In this document: in pieces, positions 13,365-14,237 of the stretch
Layout of the letters: the number at the start of each line of letters is the position of its first letter
Position numbering within the stretch: the stretch's first letter is position 1
Assembly: GCA_002493005.1 (NCBI GenBank)
Contig: DKXL01000009.1
Span: 523 to 14,759 of the forward strand
From: Ruminococcaceae bacterium UBA7127
GTDB lineage: Bacteria > Bacillota > Clostridia > Oscillospirales > Acutalibacteraceae
Length of the DNA: 14,237 nucleotides
Direction of reading: 5' to 3'
Translations under genes and position numbers: made by a program
Notes under the pieces: generated by a model
Seen by the model: only the letters and a program-made list of their open reading frames with translations
Told to the model about the DNA's origin: nothing
Database searches by the model: none

Positions 13365-14069
13365 ATGAAAATAGTAATTATAAACGGACAAAATCATAAA
13401 GGTTCAACATACCACATTGCAAGACTTTTAGCGGAAAAGATAGGCGGCGAGATAACTGAGTTTTTTCTTCCTAAAGATTTTGGGGAGTTCTGTATCGGAT
13501 GTACAAACTGTTTTCAGAAATCCGAAAAAAAGTGTCCTCATTATAATCAACTAAAGCCTATCACAACTGCCATGCTTGAAGCTGATATAATCATTCTGGC
13601 AAGTCCGGTTTATGTATTTCACAGTACGGGCTCAATGAAAGCATTTCTTGACCATTATGGCTATATGTGGATGGTACATCGCCCCAATGAAAAAATGTTT
13701 TTAAAACAGGCAGTTTGTGTCTCCACAGCCGCAGGCGCAGGTATGAAATCGACGAATAAAGATATGAATCACAGCTTGTTTTTCTGGGGAGTACCTAAAA
13801 GATACAAAATTGGACTTGCTGTTTTTGAAACGAGATATTCGCATTTGAGTGAGAAGGTTCTTAAAAATATTGAGAAGAAAACTTCCTCCGTTTCTGCAAA
13901 AATTAAACGTCACAGCGGAAAAGTACGTGTCAGTTTGCTGACACGGGCGATGTTCTTTGCTATGCATATCGCTCAGCGAAATGGCTTTAACGAATCCGAT
14001 AAAAACTATTGGCAGGAAAAAGGCTGGACAGGCAAAAAGAGGCCTTGGAAAAATAATAAAGTTTCATAG
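13365..14069 (+). CDS. Flavodoxin-fold NAD(P)H-dependent oxidoreductase with iron-sulfur-type cysteine motif
   Basis: This is a 234-residue protein of the FMN reductase/flavodoxin-like group. The N-terminal MKIVIINGQNHKGSTYHIARLL provides the FMN phosphate loop (about 8-15), and ILASPVYVFHSTGSMKAFLDHYGYMW (77-102) is the second flavin-contact segment. Four cysteines, C43-x2-C46-x2-C49-x7-C57, reproduce the compact motif of iron-sulfur flavoproteins that bind a 4Fe-4S cluster, so an electron-transfer or reductase role in anaerobic redox metabolism is likely; the substrate is unknown. The C-terminus is strongly basic. The ATG follows GGTGG at a short 4 bases. It is preceded by the candidate structured RNA and no clear promoter. 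Its TAG touches the first copy of the tandem repeat at 14069. Confidence 0.85.
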   Translation: MKIVIINGQNHKGSTYHIARLLAEKIGGEITEFFLPKDFGEFCIGCTNCFQKSEKKCPHYNQLKPITTAMLEADIIILASPVYVFHSTGSMKAFLDHYGYMWMVHRPNEKMFLKQAVCVSTAAGAGMKSTNKDMNHSLFFWGVPKRYKIGLAVFETRYSHLSEKVLKNIEKKTSSVSAKIKRHSGKVRVSLLTRAMFFAMHIAQRNGFNESDKNYWQEKGWTGKKRPWKNNKVS

Positions 14070-14103
14070 ACAAAATATGTTTTATTGACAAAATATGTTT
14101 TAT
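14069..14103 (+). repeat. Tandem 17-bp repeat overlapping the promoter upstream of tRNA-Leu
   Basis: GACAAAATATGTTTTAT occurs at 14069-14085 and again, without change, at 14087-14103, a period of 18. Each copy contains the near-palindrome AAAATATGTTTT. The second copy supplies most of the -35 box and much of the spacer of the promoter. Confidence 0.9.
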
Positions 14104-14113
14104 ACGGTATAAT
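14085..14113 (+). promoter_or_regulatory. Perfect consensus sigma-A promoter, probably of the tRNA-Leu transcript
   Basis: TTGACA (14085-14090) and TATAAT (14108-14113) are exactly 17 bases apart. A start near 14120 would give a leader of about 92 bases before the tRNA. Such full-consensus sites are usual for stable RNA genes. Confidence 0.88.
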
Positions 14114-14175
14114 TAAGCACATGAACAAGGTAACACTATGTTTGCGTTCGCTAAAACCTACCAATTAAATATTTG

Positions 14176-14205
14176 ATAAAATCAGAAAACCTATCCTGAT
14201 TTTAT
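14176..14205 (+). other. 10-bp stem-loop in the leader just before tRNA-Leu
   Basis: ATAAAATCAG (14176-14185) and CTGATTTTAT (14196-14205) form a perfect 10-bp stem with a 10-base loop, ending 6 bases before the tRNA. The sequence after it (AGATTT) is a poor U-tract. It could be a leaky terminator or a leader stem for tRNA processing. It sits downstream of the strong promoter, so full termination would silence the tRNA. Confidence 0.6.
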
Positions 14206-14211
14206 AGATTT

Positions 14212-14237
14212 GCGGGTGTGGCGGAATTGGCAGACGC
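14212..14237 (+). tRNA. tRNA-Leu, 5' part only (cut by window end)
   Basis: The sequence begins with an acceptor strand GCGGGTG, then TG, then a leucine-type D-arm GCG-GAATTGGCAGA-CGC, at the very end of the window. The long D-loop and the GCGGAATTGGCAGACGC string are typical of bacterial tRNA-Leu. The anticodon lies outside, so the isoacceptor cannot be named. Confidence 0.82.

Noticed and set aside
1..14237. Insertion sequence, prophage or integrase remnant
   Set aside because: No transposase, integrase or terminal inverted repeats were found. The tRNA-Leu at the right edge could serve as an attachment site, but no element is seen next to it.

Overview
The window looks like chromosome of a low-to-moderate GC, Gram-positive gut-type Clostridia, most likely an Oscillospiraceae/Ruminococcus relative. 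This is inferred from strong AGGAGG-type ribosome binding sites, consensus sigma-A promoters, a polA with a degenerate proofreading site, a YwlE-like phosphatase and a secreted starch-module protein with a Thr-Glu-Ala linker. No search could be run, so the placement is an inference.

Bases 1-9510 are all read on the minus strand. In order of transcription they hold: a tightly packed unit alr - polA - low-molecular-weight phosphatase - rimI, whose reading frames overlap by 4, 17 and 11 bases; tsaD, with its own leader; a DUF4190-type membrane protein with a Gln/Asn/Tyr-rich tail, behind a perfect consensus promoter; a DUF2752 membrane protein; a cyclophilin followed by galE; and the 5' part of a secreted protein with two X25-like beta modules and a Thr-Glu-Ala repeat linker that runs off the left edge. 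alr (D-alanine for peptidoglycan), polA (DNA repair and Okazaki processing), rimI and tsaD (ribosome and tRNA modification) are housekeeping genes.

At 9511-9729 transcription diverges. putP (Na+/proline symporter) reads right and ends at a textbook terminator. It is followed by a two-gene unit of unknown function, a four-helix membrane protein and a lipoprotein, which looks more AT-rich than its neighbours. A flavodoxin-fold oxidoreductase with an iron-sulfur-type cysteine cluster comes next. The right edge cuts a tRNA-Leu just after its D-arm, downstream of a perfect consensus promoter built into a tandem repeat.

The least explained stretch is 13084-13364, between the lipoprotein and the flavoprotein genes. 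It has no credible ORF, but it is GC-richer than its surroundings and can fold into several nested helices. It opens with a sequence that closely mimics the 5' end of tRNA-Leu yet does not continue as a tRNA. It is the best candidate for an undescribed (or here unrecognised) structured RNA, either free-standing or a leader of the flavoprotein gene.
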